From assembly GCA_031395485.1 (NCBI GenBank), contig JANNUS010000012.1, forward strand, positions 124,001-188,000: DNA of 64,000 nucleotides, read 5' to 3'. A program made the position numbers and the translations under genes. Shown here piece by piece: positions 41,737-50,951 of this stretch (position 1 is the stretch's first letter; each line of letters opens with the position of its first letter). The notes beneath the pieces were generated by a model that was not told the origin of the DNA, searched no databases, and saw only the letters and a program-made list of their open reading frames with translations. Origin of the DNA: UBA2336 sp031395485. Lineage in GTDB: Bacteria > Bacteroidota > Bacteroidia > Cytophagales > Cyclobacteriaceae.

Positions 41737-41852
41737 TAGATGAAACTTCAAGTTAACGAGATTTTGTTCGACTAAAAAAGTAGTACGCCAATACCATGCC
41801 ATTACTTCGGCTAAACAATGTACTCGCTTTGGTGTTTATTACGTATATTAAC

Positions 41853-42263
41853 ATGATGCCATTTTCTAAACTGATTTTTAGCTACCTGCTTACTGCATTG
41901 GTTTTCTTTGCCATCGATTTACTTTGGTTAGGAGTAATTGCAAAAAACCTGTATCGTAAATACCTCGGAAATTTTCTGAGTGATCAAGTAAACTGGACCG
42001 CGGCAATTGTTTTCTATTTTCTCTTCATAATCGGTATTTATATTTTTGCTATTCTTCCGGCTATTGAAAAGCAGTCGCTCATGCGGGCAATTGTTATGGG
42101 AGCATTGTTTGGCTTTTTTACGTATGCCACCTATGACCTCACGAACCTCGCAACACTTAAAAACTGGCCATTGACCATTGTTTTTATTGACATTGCTTGG
42201 GGTTCAGTATTGACTGCATTGGTGAGTGCTGCTGGTTACTCCATTGTGCGATGGATAAACTAG
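41853..42263 (+). CDS. DUF2177-family membrane protein
   Basis: From ATG 41853 the product has 136 residues; the frame reaches up to 41796, but the M-M pair here gives a typical start. Four hydrophobic segments and the family pattern FAIDLLWLGVIAKNLYRKYLG at the beginning, and ATYDLTNLATLKNWPLTIVFIDIAWGSVL at the end, identify DUF2177. Function is unknown. Its last 13 bases overlap the next gene. Confidence 0.82.
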   Translation: MMPFSKLIFSYLLTALVFFAIDLLWLGVIAKNLYRKYLGNFLSDQVNWTAAIVFYFLFIIGIYIFAILPAIEKQSLMRAIVMGALFGFFTYATYDLTNLATLKNWPLTIVFIDIAWGSVLTALVSAAGYSIVRWIN

Positions 42264-43015
42264 TTGAATTACTTCTGCCGGTAGCATTTTTATTGTGGAT
42301 ATATGCCACCGGATGGTTCATTATCTCAGTTTGGTTAAAGCGTAATGATGTAGCGGATATTGCCTGGGGTTTGGGGTATTGCCTCATATGTATATTTCTA
42401 TTCCTGACTAAGCCGGCCTCAACGGTAACTATAGTTGTATACGTATTAGTTTGGGTATGGGGAATTCGATTGAGTCTTCATATCTATTTCCGTAACAGAA
42501 ATAGAACTGAAGATTTCCGTTACCAACAATGGCGTAAAGCGTGGGGCAAGGCTTTCTATTGGCGATCTTACCTTCAAGTTTATCTGCTGCAAGCCTTTTT
42601 TTTGCTCATCATTATCTCGCCTGTCCTAGTGTTAACTAGCATCGATTCATCATGGTCTGTTTTTACAACAGTAGGTTTTTTAGTGTGGCTGATTGGCTTC
42701 TATTTTCAAGCTCTAGGAGATTATCAACTTTCGGTATTCATTAAAATCAAAAAGCCTGCTGAAATCATGCAGCAAGGATTATGGAAGTACACACGGCATC
42801 CTAACTATTTTGGTGAGATATTGATGTGGTGGGGTATTTACATTATTGTATTGCCGCTTCCATACGGGTATTGGTTTATCGTGAGTCCGCTCACAATTAC
42901 GATTTTATTAGCATTTGTTTCGGGTGTCCCCATGCTGGAAGAAAAGTACAAGGATAACCCTGTTTATTCAGTATACAAACGATCTACTCCTGCGCTATTT
43001 CCTAAATTTTGGTGA
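42251..43015 (+). CDS. DUF1295-family membrane enzyme-like protein
   Basis: From ATG 42251 the product has 254 residues with about six hydrophobic segments. The C-terminal half has GLWKYTRHPNYFGEILMWWGIY and VPMLEEKY, the pattern of DUF1295/steroid-5-alpha-reductase-like and isoprenylcysteine-methyltransferase-like membrane proteins, where the R-HPNY-GE part binds a cofactor. The start overlaps the end of the DUF2177 gene by 13 bases, so translation is likely coupled. Substrate unknown. Confidence 0.82.
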   Translation: MDKLVELLLPVAFLLWIYATGWFIISVWLKRNDVADIAWGLGYCLICIFLFLTKPASTVTIVVYVLVWVWGIRLSLHIYFRNRNRTEDFRYQQWRKAWGKAFYWRSYLQVYLLQAFFLLIIISPVLVLTSIDSSWSVFTTVGFLVWLIGFYFQALGDYQLSVFIKIKKPAEIMQQGLWKYTRHPNYFGEILMWWGIYIIVLPLPYGYWFIVSPLTITILLAFVSGVPMLEEKYKDNPVYSVYKRSTPALFPKFW

Positions 43016-43084
43016 TCATTTTATCGCTAAAATAAACTCGCATGATCACCTAAAATGTTGCATTTTGCAGTATAACAATTGGCT

Positions 43085-43630
43085 ATGAAATGGGTTTGTA
43101 AACTCTATCTAAAATTAATTGGATGGAAAATTGGTAGCAGACTAGATCCATCCATAAAGAAGTGCATTTTGGTGGCTGCTCCACACACCAGCAATTACGA
43201 TTATCCTATTGCCTTGGCCACGTTGTATGCCTGTGGCGTGAAGGTTCGCTTTCTGGGTAAAGACAGTCTCTTTAAGTTTCCATTAGGGATACTGATGCGG
43301 GCCACGGGGGGTATTCCAGTAGATCGTTCGAAACACACTAATATGGTTGAGTCCATGATTAATATGTTTCAACAGCATGAAGAACTTATTCTGATGATTC
43401 CGGCAGAAGGCACCCGCGGTTATGTGAAAGAGTGGAAGTCTGGGTTTTATCATACAGCCGTAGGAGCAAAGGTACCTATTGTTTTGGGCTATCTGGATTA
43501 TGGAAAGAAGGTAGCTGGTTTTGGCGACTTATTCTATCCAACCGGAGATTATCAAAAGGACCTTATAGAAATTCAGAGTTTCTACCGTCAGTTTATTGCA
43601 CGACACCCGGAAAAATCCAGTCTGAATTAA
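43085..43630 (+). CDS. Lysophospholipid acyltransferase-like protein
   Basis: From ATG 43085 the protein has 181 residues; a TTG two codons upstream is less likely. The acyltransferase motif HTSNYD (H-x4-D) is near residue 35, followed by the substrate block GGIPVDRSK and the motif PAEGTR. Family members acylate glycerol-phosphate derivatives at the inner membrane, although soluble relatives with other substrates exist. It follows the DUF1295 gene after 69 bases. Confidence 0.85.
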   Translation: MKWVCKLYLKLIGWKIGSRLDPSIKKCILVAAPHTSNYDYPIALATLYACGVKVRFLGKDSLFKFPLGILMRATGGIPVDRSKHTNMVESMINMFQQHEELILMIPAEGTRGYVKEWKSGFYHTAVGAKVPIVLGYLDYGKKVAGFGDLFYPTGDYQKDLIEIQSFYRQFIARHPEKSSLN

Positions 43631-43647
43631 AAATACACTGATCACAT

Positions 43648-43986
43648 TCATACAACTTTTCTAATCTTTGAAGGATGGCTAAGTTTATAGTCCGTTGTGC
43701 GATTATCAATGTTAAGATCTTTCCGAACATAACCCTTTGTGTACTCCTTCACCCTTGCTTCAAACTCCAGTGTTGAGCCGTCTGTAAGCGATGCCTTCTC
43801 AAATCCCTTTGTGAAGCTAAACCAGATGTGGTCTGCTACTATGCGGTTACTCTCCAGATCAACTACATTTTTCAATAGAATTGTTTCTTCCGTATAGCCC
43901 TTAAAACCAACCTTCTTTCCAAGCCGAACAAAAGTAGCTTTAAACTTTTTTCGTTTCCCGTTTACGGCTTCGAGATTTTTTCTCAT
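43648..43986 (-). CDS. Small basic protein of unknown function
   Basis: From ATG 43986 the product has 112 residues; 21 more codons are open upstream, but the inner start is followed by a natural basic beginning (MRKNLEAVNGKRKKF). The rest reads like an OB-like small barrel (KFKATFVRLGKKVGF, TILLKNVVDLESNRIVADHIWF, LEFEARVKEY). Residues are mostly hydrophilic. Function cannot be assigned; a nucleic-acid-binding protein is possible. Confidence 0.6.
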   Translation of the reverse strand: MRKNLEAVNGKRKKFKATFVRLGKKVGFKGYTEETILLKNVVDLESNRIVADHIWFSFTKGFEKASLTDGSTLEFEARVKEYTKGYVRKDLNIDNRTTDYKLSHPSKIRKVV

Positions 43987-44079
43987 AATGGAAAGATAGG
44001 GGCAATTAAACTTTTCGTATAACATGAGCGAAACTTTCTCTAACTTCACTTATTCTCCGTAACCATAGACCTACATATT

Positions 44080-44436
44080 ATGACATCTGCTTCTAAATCC
44101 ATCTACTACTTTGGTTTTTACCTTGCGATTCTTTCCGTGTCGCTCATGACATACCCGAACACATTACTTGAAATGTTTCAACTTTCACCTACCAATGAAG
44201 TGTGGATTCGTGTACTCGGTGCTGTTGTTTTAGACATAGCGATATTGTACGTATTCATGGCACCAACGAACAATGTACTTTTCATGACGCTGACGGTATA
44301 CGTGCGCATGTCTATCTTATTATGGTTTATTCTTTTCGTGGTACTGGACATTGCACCAATACGCTTAATTTTATTTGGCCTTGTAGATGCAGCAGGAGCA
44401 GGGTGGACATACTTCGCACTACGGAAAAAGGAATAA
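44080..44436 (+). CDS. Small membrane protein of unknown function
   Basis: The 118-residue product has four hydrophobic segments (YYFGFYLAILSVSLMTY, WIRVLGAVVLDIAILYVFM, LFMTLTVYVRMSILLWFILFVV and LILFGLVDAAGAGWTYFAL) with short loops and a basic end. Inner membrane. No family is recognised. Confidence 0.65.
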   Translation: MTSASKSIYYFGFYLAILSVSLMTYPNTLLEMFQLSPTNEVWIRVLGAVVLDIAILYVFMAPTNNVLFMTLTVYVRMSILLWFILFVVLDIAPIRLILFGLVDAAGAGWTYFALRKKE

Positions 44437-44614
44437 TAGCAATGTTGATGTCGCAATTCGTAGAGTACGTATTGCAACTCGATTTCTACAGGGGCTCCTT
44501 CCAGGTAACCCTCCAATTTTTTTAGCATGACGAAGCATTGGTCACATCCGAGATAAAAATTTTGGTGATCATGGTTGTTCCGTGTACTTTGCGTACGATT
44601 TAAACGTATAACAC

Positions 44615-44839
44615 ATGACCAAAACGAAACTAACCATCAATAACAACGGGTCGGTTAAAATTGAAGGAGATTTTGAAATTGTTGATGGCAGCGGTAATGC
44701 GTATGGCCTGCAAGGCCGAACAGTAGTATCGTTGTGTCGCTGTGGTCATTCAGCAAATAAGCCATTTTGTGATGGCTCACACAAAGGCAACCTCGACCAC
44801 ACGGCCATTGCGTTTGAATTACCACCGCGTAAAGCATAG
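44615..44839 (+). CDS. CDGSH-type iron-sulfur protein
   Basis: The 74-residue protein has CRCGHSANKPFCDGSH at about 41-56, the C-x-C-x9-C-D-G-S-H arrangement that binds a 2Fe-2S cluster through three cysteines and one histidine. It is about the size of bacterial members of the mitoNEET-related family and has no membrane anchor. The role is probably redox or cluster transfer. The upstream 178 bases hold no other gene. Confidence 0.9.
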   Translation: MTKTKLTINNNGSVKIEGDFEIVDGSGNAYGLQGRTVVSLCRCGHSANKPFCDGSHKGNLDHTAIAFELPPRKA

Positions 44840-44894
44840 CTGCACATTTCTCATTTGGTATGGAGCAGCAGCATAACCGTTAATCTGTGTATGC

Positions 44895-44924
44895 ATTGAA
44901 TTTCATGTAAAAAGCATATTTTTG
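44895..44924 (+). promoter_or_regulatory. Promoter before the DnaJ-KTSC gene
   Basis: ATTG (44895-44898, -33) and TATTTTTG (44917-44924, -7) are separated by 18 bases and fit the Bacteroidota consensus. The ATG at 44932 follows within eight bases, so the message would have almost no leader. Confidence 0.6.
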
Positions 44925-44931
44925 CGCCCGC

Positions 44932-45378
44932 ATGAAAAAAATAATTGAATCAAGAAAGCTTTTAGGGGTTGATAAATCGGTTGAATTGAAGGATTTAAAA
45001 ACCATTTATCGGAATTTTATGAAGGATTGGCATCCCGATAAATTTCAGAATGATGATAAAGTTAAGCTGGAAGCTGAAGAGAAAAGTAAAGCATTTATTG
45101 AGGCATACCATCTATTAGTAAGTGTGGCACCCGAAACCCATGCACAACAATTAACACAATATACCGAACTAGTTAATTCATCAAGAATTATCGGTTTTCA
45201 GTATAAGGGCCAAACATTGCAAATGAATTTTGCCGATGGCAGCAGCTATGAATACTTTGGGCTTCCCAAAAACATTTATGGAAAATTGGTAAATTCTGAT
45301 ACCCCTGACCGCTTTGCCCGAAGGCATATTTACCATGCTTTTATTTACAGAAAACTAGCCAAGGCTGTAGAGGTCTAA
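44932..45378 (+). CDS. DnaJ-domain and KTSC-domain fusion protein
   Basis: The 148-residue protein begins with a short J domain (about 1-65) whose conserved HPD is present in DWHPDKF, so it should stimulate an Hsp70 such as DnaK. The second part (about 80-148) matches the KTSC domain: SSRIIGFQYKGQTLQMNFADGSSYEYFGLPKNIY. In other proteins KTSC is linked to lysyl-tRNA synthetase or appears alone. The fusion suggests a J protein targeted by KTSC. A promoter lies immediately upstream. A short inverted repeat (CCGGAAT/ATTCCGG, 45379-45394) begins right after its stop. Confidence 0.85.
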   Translation: MKKIIESRKLLGVDKSVELKDLKTIYRNFMKDWHPDKFQNDDKVKLEAEEKSKAFIEAYHLLVSVAPETHAQQLTQYTELVNSSRIIGFQYKGQTLQMNFADGSSYEYFGLPKNIYGKLVNSDTPDRFARRHIYHAFIYRKLAKAVEV

Positions 45379-45516
45379 CCGGAATCAATTCCGGGCGCAA
45401 TTGTTAACTATAAATTAATACGCACGATCAGCGGAAAATTTCAAATAGTCAAGCAAAATCCTATATTGTGCAGGCTCTTTCCTGACTACTCAGGTAAGGT
45501 TTTACCTTAATAGGAG

Positions 45517-47058
45517 ATGTCTTTTCAGCAAATCAATCTTAAGTATGTAAAAGGTAAACAGGTTATTAGCCTTGCGGCTATTATCCTTTCAATAGTCGGT
45601 TTCTTACTTGATGCCTTTACCTATTACGATGTTTATTCTACAAGTCAAGTTTGGGTTCAAAGCTTAAGTATTTTAATATGCATAACAGCACTGTTATTAT
45701 TTCTAGTAAATCGAAATAAATATTCTGTCTTCGCATATGGCCTTCTATCATACTCCATAATTACCAACATCTTACTGACTACAATTTACATCCGAAGTTT
45801 TAAATCCTTCGTGAATTTTACAGAAGCTAATATACTTTCCAGGGATATATTATTTATCGTTTTTTATGTTGTCTTAAGTGGTTTTATAATCGGCAGAAAA
45901 CATATTATCAGTCAAGGATTAATGCTTACAGGCTTGATCTTTTATTTTATCTTTATTCTGAAGGATGTTTTTTTTATCGAAAATGCTGCCATATACCTTG
46001 TAGCGTTAACAAGTTTTATTTATTCGCTGTATTTTTTTGTAGGTACACTCAATAAGTTAATTGCCGGGTTGGAAGAATCCATTACTGTAACGGATACTTT
46101 AAAGCAAGTCGAAAGCAGAAATAAACAGACACTTATTGAATATCAAAATTCGCTACTTAACCTGGCAAAAGATGAATCCCTTTTTAAGAATAGCATAGAT
46201 CATTTGTTTCGAAGAATTTGTTCGCTTGCTGCCGAAAGCTTAAAAACAAGCCGGGTAGGCATCTGGATACTCGAAGATGAAAACAAGAAACTTGTTCGGA
46301 AGTACCTTTACGAATTGTCGGGTGGGAATGATGAGTATATTTTTCTCGAACAAAAGGATTTCCCTCAATACTTTAAAGCCCTGGATAAACCGTTTATCAT
46401 GGCTATTAATGCCTTCGAGCACCCTGACACAAAAGAATTTTCAGATGTCTATTTAAAACCATTAGCGATTCATTCCATGCTGGATTGCCCAATTGTAATG
46501 GACGGTAGAATAGTAGGGGTAATTTGCTGCGAAAATCAACATGATTACAAGCAATGGAGCACAGAAGATGTTTTGTTCATTCAATCGTTATCGGTACATA
46601 TCTCTATTTGTTATAAGAATCTTCTAATTAATGATTTATTAAATCAGGTACGCAAACAGAATGTGGAACTCATTGAAAAGGGCAATGAAATTGGAACCAT
46701 GAATGAGGAGTTAAACTCACTAAATGAAGAACTATTAACATTAAATGATTCGCTCGAGATAACTGTAAAGCGAAGAACTTCTGAATTGGAAACTCAGAAT
46801 AAGCAACTTACGGAATATGCCTTTATTAATTCTCATATACTACGGGCACCGCTAGCTAGAGTATTAGGGCTCTCACACCTGATTTCTATTGGAGCACTAT
46901 CCATACAGGATAAAGAATTACTGGATGCCCTCATCCTATCCACCAATGAACTTGACGCTATTATTAAAAAGATCAGTGACCTCCTCTACGATGGGAATAA
47001 TTTAAGCCGAAGCGATATTCAAACCCTCATTGATCGGACGATAAACAAGATCGTGTAA
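45517..47058 (+). CDS. Membrane GAF protein with a histidine-kinase dimerisation box but no ATPase domain
   Basis: The 513-residue protein has six or seven membrane segments (1-190), a GAF domain (about 205-370, with LDCPIVMDGRIVGVICCEN), a coiled coil (385-425) and a HisKA-like helix pair with F-INSHILRAPLARVLGL, where H440 is at the phosphoacceptor position. The frame ends 74 residues after that histidine and no HATPase_c domain follows in any frame; the next gene starts 52 bases on. So it may be a degraded kinase, a decoy, or a sensor that pairs with the complete kinase downstream. I see no stop or frameshift scar in the 52 bases that would restore an ATPase. Confidence 0.75.
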   Translation: MSFQQINLKYVKGKQVISLAAIILSIVGFLLDAFTYYDVYSTSQVWVQSLSILICITALLLFLVNRNKYSVFAYGLLSYSIITNILLTTIYIRSFKSFVNFTEANILSRDILFIVFYVVLSGFIIGRKHIISQGLMLTGLIFYFIFILKDVFFIENAAIYLVALTSFIYSLYFFVGTLNKLIAGLEESITVTDTLKQVESRNKQTLIEYQNSLLNLAKDESLFKNSIDHLFRRICSLAAESLKTSRVGIWILEDENKKLVRKYLYELSGGNDEYIFLEQKDFPQYFKALDKPFIMAINAFEHPDTKEFSDVYLKPLAIHSMLDCPIVMDGRIVGVICCENQHDYKQWSTEDVLFIQSLSVHISICYKNLLINDLLNQVRKQNVELIEKGNEIGTMNEELNSLNEELLTLNDSLEITVKRRTSELETQNKQLTEYAFINSHILRAPLARVLGLSHLISIGALSIQDKELLDALILSTNELDAIIKKISDLLYDGNNLSRSDIQTLIDRTINKIV

Positions 47059-47110
47059 CCCTTCTTTATCCGGAAATTATGTAATTTTCGGTTTCAAATA
47101 GGCTTGTCAT

Positions 47111-49747
47111 TTGCGTTTACCACTTCTCATACTATTCATTCTAGTTGCGTTCAAAATTTATGGGCAGTCACCTCAGATTGATAGCCTCCAGCAACGTCTT
47201 GAAAAGGAACCTGATCCTAAGCGGAAAGTGGAGCTTCTTAATAAGCTATCGTTTGCATTTTTTGATTTTGATATAGAAAAGGCAAATTCCACTACACTGA
47301 AATCATTACGGTTAGCGAAAGAAATTGGTGATAAAGAGGGTGAAGGATGGGCATTGGCATATCGTGGACTTTATTTTTTTCTTAGTGGAAATTTAATGGA
47401 ATCGCTCACTCACTTTGAGCAGTCTCTTTCCATTGCCAATAAGGTTGACAATAAAGATCTTCAGATGTATTCACTTACTCAATTTGGAAATGTATTCCGT
47501 GATAAAGGCTCATTCGATTCAGCACTTTTCTTCTATCAAAAAGCTGAACAAAAAAGTTTGGAAAGCAAGAATGACTATTATAGTTCCAACGTTAAGATAA
47601 ATCTTACCCGGTACTATCTGCTTGTTCAAAAACCGGATGAGGCGTTGAGTACAGCCAAGGAGTGTTTGAAAATTCGAGAGAATCTAAAAGACTCCCTTTT
47701 GATAGGTGATATATGGATAGTGATGGGCAATTGCTATCGCGCAAAAGATGATTATGTGGAAGCTGAGCGCTATTATCAAAAAGTATTTCCATTAACGAAT
47801 CGTGACTCAATTCTTCAGGGAGAGTATCTTAAGAATATGGGCGAAATATATTTTAGAAGCGGTGATTTTCTTCGTGCAATGAAAAACTGGAATCAAGTTC
47901 TATCCTATTATAGGGGCTATCATTATAAATATGCTTTAGCAGAACTATTGTTGAGAATAGGAACCGTATTTGAACAACAAGGTTATTATGATCTTTCGGT
48001 AGAATATCTTAACAGCGCTTTGGAAATTTCAGAACAGGCCCATTACCAATACCTCGTTGGTAAAATATATCACGAATATGCTTGGGTTTATTTCTGGATT
48101 AAAGATTATCAACTTGCTTTACTCAGTAATAAAAAGGAGGAAGATATTTTTAATAAAACAGGATCTGAACTTGAGCTAGCATCGAGCTGGGATTTACGCG
48201 GATTGATTGAACGGAGGCTTAAAAAATACGATTCATCCCTGTATTATCATAATAAAAGTCTTGCTGAACGAACACGCATTGGAAATAAAGTTGATATATC
48301 TGCAGGGCTCTTCAATATAGGAGAGTTTTACATTGACACGCAAGATTATAAACTAGCATTATCATATTTTGTAAGAAGCCTTCAGATTGACAGAGGCCTT
48401 GGAGACAATTATGGAATAAGTTTAAACTACAATCGAATTGGCAAAATATATACGCAGCTTTCTGTTTATGATTCCGCTCAATTTTATTTAGATAAGTCAA
48501 TAGAGTTAGCCATACCCACCTCATCGAATGAAATATTTCGTTCGAATTTTATAGATATGGCTGGTTATTATGAGAGAATTGGTGAACCTGAAAAAGCTAT
48601 TCAGTACTACAAAAAGTATTATCAACTAACGGATAGTACGTTTAGTAAAGAAACCGCTCAGTCCCTCGCAGCATACCGCACATTGTATGATGTAGAAAGG
48701 AATGAACAGGAACTTTCACTATTGAATAAGGAAAATCAGTTGGGTAAAGCGAAAGTAAAAGAACAGCGAATTATCCTGACAACGGCAATAGCGGGTGTAA
48801 TCATTCTGATGGCCATGGCCGTATTCTACTATCGGTTTAGCCAGAAACAAAAGAGAATCAACCAAACCCTGGCAGAAAAGAATGATGAAATTCAGGTGCA
48901 ATCAGAAGAGCTATTGGAAGCCAATACGGCTCTCTCTGAATTAAATGTAAAAATCGCTGAACAGAAAGAAGAAATTCAGGCGCAAGCAGAAGAGCTAACC
49001 GAAAGCAATCAGACAATTGTTGGCATTAATGAAGTTTTGGAAGAAAGGATCGAAGAACGCACATCCGAGCTTAAGCAAGCCTTTAAAGAATTAGATACAT
49101 TCTTCTATCGGTCTTCCCATGATTTTAGAAGGCCGCTAACAACATTTATGGGGCTGGCGGAGGTAGCACGGGTTTTAGTAAAAGACCCAACTGCCTTAGA
49201 GTTATTTGATAAAGTAAATGAAAACGCACAAAACCTGGATAAGATGCTTCGCAAGCTCCAATCGATAAGTGATGTGGGTGCTCAGGAACATATTTATAAA
49301 GAAGTCTTTATGAAGGAAATCTTCGAAATGGAGTTGCATAAACTAAAACCTGAATTGGATAGCCTGAAAATCAAAACAGTGCTATCTGTTAAACTTGAAG
49401 CACCCTTTTATAGCTATACTGCGCTCGTAAAAATTATCGTTCAAAACCTCCTTGAAAATAGCGTTGCATTTTGTTCTTCTACTGCTCAAGTGATTCAACT
49501 TAGTGCTTATGAAATGCTTAACGAGGTTGTGCTAGAAGTGCAGGACAATGGCCTGGGTATTGAACCTGAATATTTGGATCGGGTATTTGAAATGTATTAT
49601 CGAGCCAATGAACATTCTAAAGGCAACGGACTTGGCTTATATATTGTAAAGAAGACTGTTCAAAAATTGAACGGTCGTATTGAGCTTAAAAGCCAGGTGG
49701 GCAGCGGCACAACTGTTATGGTATACTTTCCACATAATTTGAGCTAA
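47111..49747 (+). CDS. TPR-containing sensor histidine kinase
   Basis: The 878-residue protein has a signal peptide-like start (TTG at 47111, giving MRLPLLILFILVAFKIYGQ), a periplasmic TPR array (about 25-520), one membrane helix (about 555-580), a coiled coil, a HisKA box with H670 in SSHDFRRPLTTF, and a HATPase_c domain with N-box NLLENSVAF, DNGLGIEP and NGLGLYIVKK. It should therefore autophosphorylate; no response regulator gene is adjacent, so the partner is elsewhere. TPR-fused kinases are typical of Bacteroidota. The gene follows the incomplete GAF kinase in the same direction, which suggests they work together. Confidence 0.88.
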   Translation: MRLPLLILFILVAFKIYGQSPQIDSLQQRLEKEPDPKRKVELLNKLSFAFFDFDIEKANSTTLKSLRLAKEIGDKEGEGWALAYRGLYFFLSGNLMESLTHFEQSLSIANKVDNKDLQMYSLTQFGNVFRDKGSFDSALFFYQKAEQKSLESKNDYYSSNVKINLTRYYLLVQKPDEALSTAKECLKIRENLKDSLLIGDIWIVMGNCYRAKDDYVEAERYYQKVFPLTNRDSILQGEYLKNMGEIYFRSGDFLRAMKNWNQVLSYYRGYHYKYALAELLLRIGTVFEQQGYYDLSVEYLNSALEISEQAHYQYLVGKIYHEYAWVYFWIKDYQLALLSNKKEEDIFNKTGSELELASSWDLRGLIERRLKKYDSSLYYHNKSLAERTRIGNKVDISAGLFNIGEFYIDTQDYKLALSYFVRSLQIDRGLGDNYGISLNYNRIGKIYTQLSVYDSAQFYLDKSIELAIPTSSNEIFRSNFIDMAGYYERIGEPEKAIQYYKKYYQLTDSTFSKETAQSLAAYRTLYDVERNEQELSLLNKENQLGKAKVKEQRIILTTAIAGVIILMAMAVFYYRFSQKQKRINQTLAEKNDEIQVQSEELLEANTALSELNVKIAEQKEEIQAQAEELTESNQTIVGINEVLEERIEERTSELKQAFKELDTFFYRSSHDFRRPLTTFMGLAEVARVLVKDPTALELFDKVNENAQNLDKMLRKLQSISDVGAQEHIYKEVFMKEIFEMELHKLKPELDSLKIKTVLSVKLEAPFYSYTALVKIIVQNLLENSVAFCSSTAQVIQLSAYEMLNEVVLEVQDNGLGIEPEYLDRVFEMYYRANEHSKGNGLGLYIVKKTVQKLNGRIELKSQVGSGTTVMVYFPHNLS

Positions 49748-49798
49748 GACAAACTTGCATGTATTTTTATTACCGTAATAACCCAACTAAAAAAACCT

Positions 49799-50008
49799 AT
49801 GGAAGTAAAAGACAGTAATGGTAATATTCTTAACGATGGTGATTCCATAACATTAATTAAGGATTTAAAGGTGAAGGGCTCATCATCAAATTTGAAACGT
49901 GGTACAGTAGTAAAAAAAATTCAACTCACCGATAATGAAGACGAAGTTGATTGCCGCATTGGTGGCAGTAGTATTGTGCTGCGAACAGAGTTCTTGAAGA
50001 AATCCTAA
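49799..50008 (+). CDS. PhnA-like protein (YjdM) without zinc ribbon
   Basis: The 69-residue product equals the C-terminal PhnA domain: VKDSNGNILNDGDSITLIKDLKVKGSSSNLKRGTVVKKI and IVLRTEFLKK. Longer family members have an N-terminal zinc ribbon, which is absent here, so this is a single-domain form. The old name 'alkylphosphonate uptake' is not supported by known function. Its stop overlaps the stop region of the convergent MBL gene (50005-50008). Confidence 0.85.
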   Translation: MEVKDSNGNILNDGDSITLIKDLKVKGSSSNLKRGTVVKKIQLTDNEDEVDCRIGGSSIVLRTEFLKKS

Positions 50009-50829
50009 AATAGCGAAAGCTGAACTGGCTCACGAAGCGAAGCCGTGGGTATATACGTACGATCAGGATGAATAATATAGAGCTTCGTTTCATTGTACCG
50101 CGAGGCAATCACGATCTCTACCAGGCCTGCAATTTTCTTAAAAATATTCTCTACCAGCATTGGCGAATTATTATTCTTCGACAGGTGCGATAAAAACAAA
50201 TGAGACATAAAGGAAGGCCGGTATTGTAAAAATAAATCGGCAGCTTGTTCATTAGACAAATGGCCATGCCCACCCCGAATGCGATTTTTCAAATGAAGTG
50301 GGTATACGCCCTGTTCTAACATTTGCGCATCATAATTAGCTTCCAGGAATGCCGCATGGCATTGGGCGAAATGATTGTTTACATGTTCGCATGGAGCCCC
50401 AATATCGGTGAAGATACCGACCGTAATACCTTCATACGATACGATAAAACTACATGGATCAACAGCATCGTGGAGTTTCGGAAAACCAGTTACCACAAGT
50501 TGTCCAATGCGTATTGGTTCAAACGCATGGAACGGAACAACGAGGTGCTCCTTTAGCCGTAATCTTGCCTGCTGTTTAGTTGGGCCCGTAATGTAAACCG
50601 GAATCTGATATTTTTTTGAGAGAGAAGCGATGCCCTTGGTGTGGTCGAAATGCTCATGCGTTACAAAAATTGCGCGTACATTTTTTATGGACACGTTAAG
50701 ACGCTTCATCCGCAATTCAGTTTCACGGCATGATAGCCCCCCGTCAATCAAAACGGATTCATGTTGATTCCCTACATAATAACAGTTACCGTTGCTTCCG
50801 GAGTTTAGCGAGGCGATGGATAATGACAT
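50005..50829 (-). CDS. MBL-fold metallo-hydrolase (YycJ/WalJ-like)
   Basis: The 274-residue protein has the metallo-beta-lactamase fold with THEHFDHTKGI (HxHxDH, the two-metal site) at about 57-67, followed by LHDAVDPCSF and FTDIGAP. The beginning (SIASLNSGSNGNCYYVG) is typical of the YycJ-like group, which are thought to be 5'-3' exonucleases or related hydrolases. The C-terminal end overlaps the convergent PhnA-like gene by four bases. Confidence 0.85.
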   Translation of the reverse strand: MSLSIASLNSGSNGNCYYVGNQHESVLIDGGLSCRETELRMKRLNVSIKNVRAIFVTHEHFDHTKGIASLSKKYQIPVYITGPTKQQARLRLKEHLVVPFHAFEPIRIGQLVVTGFPKLHDAVDPCSFIVSYEGITVGIFTDIGAPCEHVNNHFAQCHAAFLEANYDAQMLEQGVYPLHLKNRIRGGHGHLSNEQAADLFLQYRPSFMSHLFLSHLSKNNNSPMLVENIFKKIAGLVEIVIASRYNETKLYIIHPDRTYIPTASLREPVQLSLF

Positions 50830-50951
50830 TGCTTAAGATATAGGCATTTACTATTCTCAAATATCCTGAAAATTTCGAGAATGCATTTCGTAACTTGCGG
50901 AAAATACTTAACTACTGGGTAGTACGTTAATAATTAAAAATATTCTCATTT

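Noticed and set aside
44178..44528. A 116-codon minus-strand frame starting MLKKLEGYLEGAPVEIE
   Set aside because: The beginning looks protein-like, but most of it is antisense to a membrane-protein gene and the rest has no motif. I keep the plus-strand gene.
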